Shown piece by piece: positions 61,923 to 64,000 of a stretch of DNA of 64,000 nt (its first letter is position 1; the number at the start of each line of letters is the position of its first letter). The position numbers and the translations under genes are program-made. The notes under the pieces were generated by a model. It was not told where the DNA came from and did no database searches. It saw nothing but the letters and a program-made list of their open reading frames with translations. The DNA comes from Thamnidium elegans (lineage: Eukaryota > Mucoromycota > Mucoromycetes > Mucorales > Mucoraceae): positions 124,001 to 188,000 of the forward strand of contig JAIXMG010000037.1 in assembly GCA_025201345.1 (NCBI GenBank). The letters run 5' to 3'.

Positions 61923-62775
61923 AGTATACTGTATCTAACTGGTTTTTTATTTTGACAGATGAGAACATTATGGCAAATTTGGGATGCTATTGATAATGAT
62001 AGACCAGGTAAATAAAATTTTATTTCATATATACAGTCCAGCTAAAGAATTTATTTAGCTTCTATTAATGATGTGATTATGCCTACAATATATATATCAT
62101 GTATCTTGAGTACAGCACTCATGACAACAGGTGTCATTGCCACCTGGAGTGTATACCAAGTAAGTCATACCATAAAATGTATATCCACCTAAGCTACTGA
62201 TAAATCTATATATGTATAGCTTCGAGTACATATATTAAATATATGTTGGTGGGTATTCTATATGCTTACCATCTTTAGCTTTTTGAACGCCTGTACAAAC
62301 CTCTCCGTTATTTGTTTGGGAAAAGAAGACTTTATGTCTGGATGTATTACAGAAAATGTAATTTTAGAGATATGTAATAATACTAGTGAGATTTTAACCA
62401 TGGAAGGAACAGAAATTATCTTGGAAAGTGAAATTATCGATTGTCAAAAGACCTTACCGCCTCCTTCAATGTATGATTGTAAGCAACTTTGGGAAAATTC
62501 AGTGATATGGTCTGCGATTATTGCCATGTTAGATTTATTGATAAATGTATGTTATTACTTGTAAAAAAAAAAAAAAAAAAAAAATGCGTGGGTAGTATTT
62601 TTAATACTACTATTATTTTTAGCTTGCGTTTTCTTACGCTTTATACAAGTGCAGAGTTCAGTATCGTTTAAATGATCGAACAAGCGGTCATCTTTCAACA
62701 ATACCACCTCCACCGTACAGTCATCAAAATTCAGATTCTGAAATGACTGATTTTCAAACGATCGAAATCAAATAA
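61793..62775 (+). CDS. Small multispan membrane protein with C-terminal PPPPY motif
   Basis: Exons 61793-61873, 61959-62007, 62059-62159, 62220-62546 and 62623-62775 give 236 aa. The first 45 residues are soluble. Hydrophobic spans follow at about 54-75 (IYISCILSTALMTTGVIATW), 81-105 (ILNICWWVFYMLTIFSFL) and 166-190 (VIWSAIIAMLDLLINLAFSY). Between the second and third lies a loop of about 55 residues with several Cys (CLG, GCITEN, EICNN, IDCQ, YDCKQ), likely disulphide-bonded and extracytoplasmic. The cytosolic tail has STIPPPPYSHQNS, a PY motif of the kind bound by WW domains of Rsp5/Nedd4 ligases. No family is recognised. The frame is open across all five exons with good splice signals, so the gene is probably real. 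Confidence 0.7.
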
Positions 62776-62819
62776 TTTATTATGTGTACATGTTTTTCTT
62801 AAAACTAACAAAATAAAAT

Positions 62820-64000
62820 TTAACATTTTTGAAGGGTTTCTAAAAGAGCTTGCTCGCATTGACGTACACCTTGTTGTGTAGTTATTTGAGATGTCATAAG
62901 ATAAATGATATTACCAAGTGGTCTAGCAAACAAATTAACTCCTGTTTCAGGTGTACCGTCAAATCCATTTGTGAATTGACCCGATCGTAAGTTTTGAACG
63001 ATTGATTTAGAAACAGATGAACCGTAACCTTTTTTTAAAGTTAATAAAAAAAAATTGACATTATATAATATATATTTTTACCAGCAGTTCGATCGTCTTT
63101 TAATTCAACAGCTAACACGGACCCTAAAGTCATAACACTCTCAACATTGGAAAGACGAGAGATTTGATCAATAGCCTTCATAGACCACATGGACCAAATT
63201 GAATTTCCTTTCCATTCATCTTTAAAGGGAGCCCAACTGCCAGTGTTTTCAGTATTCATTTGATCTAATTTTTCAATAGATGTTTTGGCAACAGCGCAAC
63301 CCATTGGATGTGCTGTATATGAATGCCCGTGTAATAAACAATCAGGTTTGTTTTCAGATAAGAATACGTCATAGATTGATTCTTTAGTTACAGTTAAAGC
63401 TAATGGTAATAATCCGCCTGTCAAAGTTTTAGCATATGCAGTAATATCAGGAGTCTAAAATGAAAAAAAAAGGTTGGGATTAAATAAATAACAAAAAAAA
63501 AGCACAACGTATTTTACCACTCCCAAGAATTCGGATGCCGATCTACGTCCTAATCTATACCATCCCGCAAACACTTCATCAAATACAACGGGTAAACCTT
63601 GCCAACTATCTGATCCTTTCGTTTCTTCAACACCATATAACAATTGAGACCCTTCAGTTCGAACGATATCAATTAAAGTACGTTGGAACAATGGATCCAC
63701 GAATATCATACCGCCTGCACCCATCAAAACTGGTTCCATCAATAAAGACCCAATACGACGTTTTTGTTGTTTTAAAGATAAAAGTTCGGAGCGGATATAG
63801 TCACGATATGCTTTGGCTAATTCATTATCACGTGCTTGACCTTGTTCCTCTACATTATAAATATCGTTGATTGAATTGTAATATACTTTATCGGTCGAAT
63901 GGAATTTAGAGATTTCTTTGGGTAGACGGACATATGCACGACCGTGGGAAATATGAACAGAAGGTGGCATTAACCAATGACCTTTAGGCTCGTACCATTG
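62820..64000 (-). CDS. DAPA aminotransferase (BioA), probably bifunctional BIO3-BIO1, 5'-truncated by window end
   Basis: Exons 64000-63518 (partial), 63454-63082 and 63028-62820 give 354 codons of the 3' part. This class-III PLP aminotransferase makes 7,8-diaminopelargonate from KAPA and S-adenosylmethionine in biotin synthesis. Visible motifs: LLMEPVLMGAGGMIFVDPLF, VVFDEVFAGWYRLGR (the PLP-binding Asp), TAYAKTLTGGLLPLALTV with the Schiff-base Lys, and LLHGHSYTAHPMGCAVA. The segment preceding them (PKGHWLMPPSVHISHGRAYV, then DNELAKAYRDYIR) resembles the linked fungal/plant form in which a dethiobiotin synthetase precedes the aminotransferase, but the decisive N-terminal part lies outside the window. 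Convergent with the membrane-protein gene; only 44 bp separate the stop codons. Confidence 0.9.

Noticed and set aside
1..64000. CRISPR arrays, tRNA and rRNA genes
   Set aside because: No regularly spaced direct repeats and no T-loop/acceptor patterns found by eye. A tRNAscan/Rfam run would be decisive.

Overview
The window is nuclear DNA of an early-diverging filamentous fungus, most likely Mucoromycota and probably Mucorales. The signs are strongly AT-rich sequence, many poly-A/poly-T tracts, short spliceosomal introns (about 50-75 nt, GTAAG-type donors, CTAAC/CTAAT-like branch sites), fungal housekeeping proteins, and decayed repeat families that I recognise as typical of mucoralean genomes. 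All exon coordinates were assigned by hand from splice motifs, reading frame and family conservation. Every recognised gene gives an uninterrupted frame through its exons.

Layout. 1-6.4 kb: a MITE-like repeat, a PPZ-type Ser/Thr phosphatase gene (minus) with tandem RFX X-box-like sites in its promoter, and a Zds1/2-like gene (minus). 8.4-11.7 kb: a decayed Fanzor/TnpB-like RuvC nuclease. 12.4-15.5 kb: a Kin4-like kinase (minus). 16.8 kb: a second copy of the MITE family. 18.8-19.9 kb: a TIR transposon carrying a truncated OTU-like peptidase. 20.4-23.7 kb: a cytosolic GH20 hexosaminidase (plus) and a small zinc-finger protein (minus), convergent. 24.2-25.7 kb: a dispersed repeat. 26.4-41.0 kb: three long minus-strand genes in tandem, namely a diaphanous-type formin (14 exons), a peroxisomal Lon protease ending in SHL, and a DIP2/CPS1-like protein with two adenylate-forming domains.

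41.1-49.5 kb is a repeat graveyard: an unknown open frame, a decayed PD-(D/E)XK-like gene, a second copy of the 24-kb repeat, and a second, unrelated-looking Fanzor-like pseudogene that keeps recognisable RuvC-I, zinc-finger and RuvC-III blocks. 49.7-64 kb: a GSKIP-domain protein (plus) convergent with an AVT-type amino-acid transporter (minus), a USP7/Ubp15-type deubiquitinase (plus), a CYRI/FAM49-type Rac-binding protein (plus), a small multispan membrane protein with a PPPPY tail (plus), and the 3' part of a DAPA aminotransferase, probably the bifunctional BIO3-BIO1 type (minus, cut by the window end).

Several genes touch polar growth: formin, CYRI, Kin4-like kinase, Zds-like protein and PPZ. 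They are scattered and separately promoted, so I do not claim a functional cluster. The most interesting material is the pair of divergent Fanzor-like remnants, the OTU/TIR element, the stop-free 3n introns in three genes, and the in-frame micro-exons that encode the formin FH1 domain.
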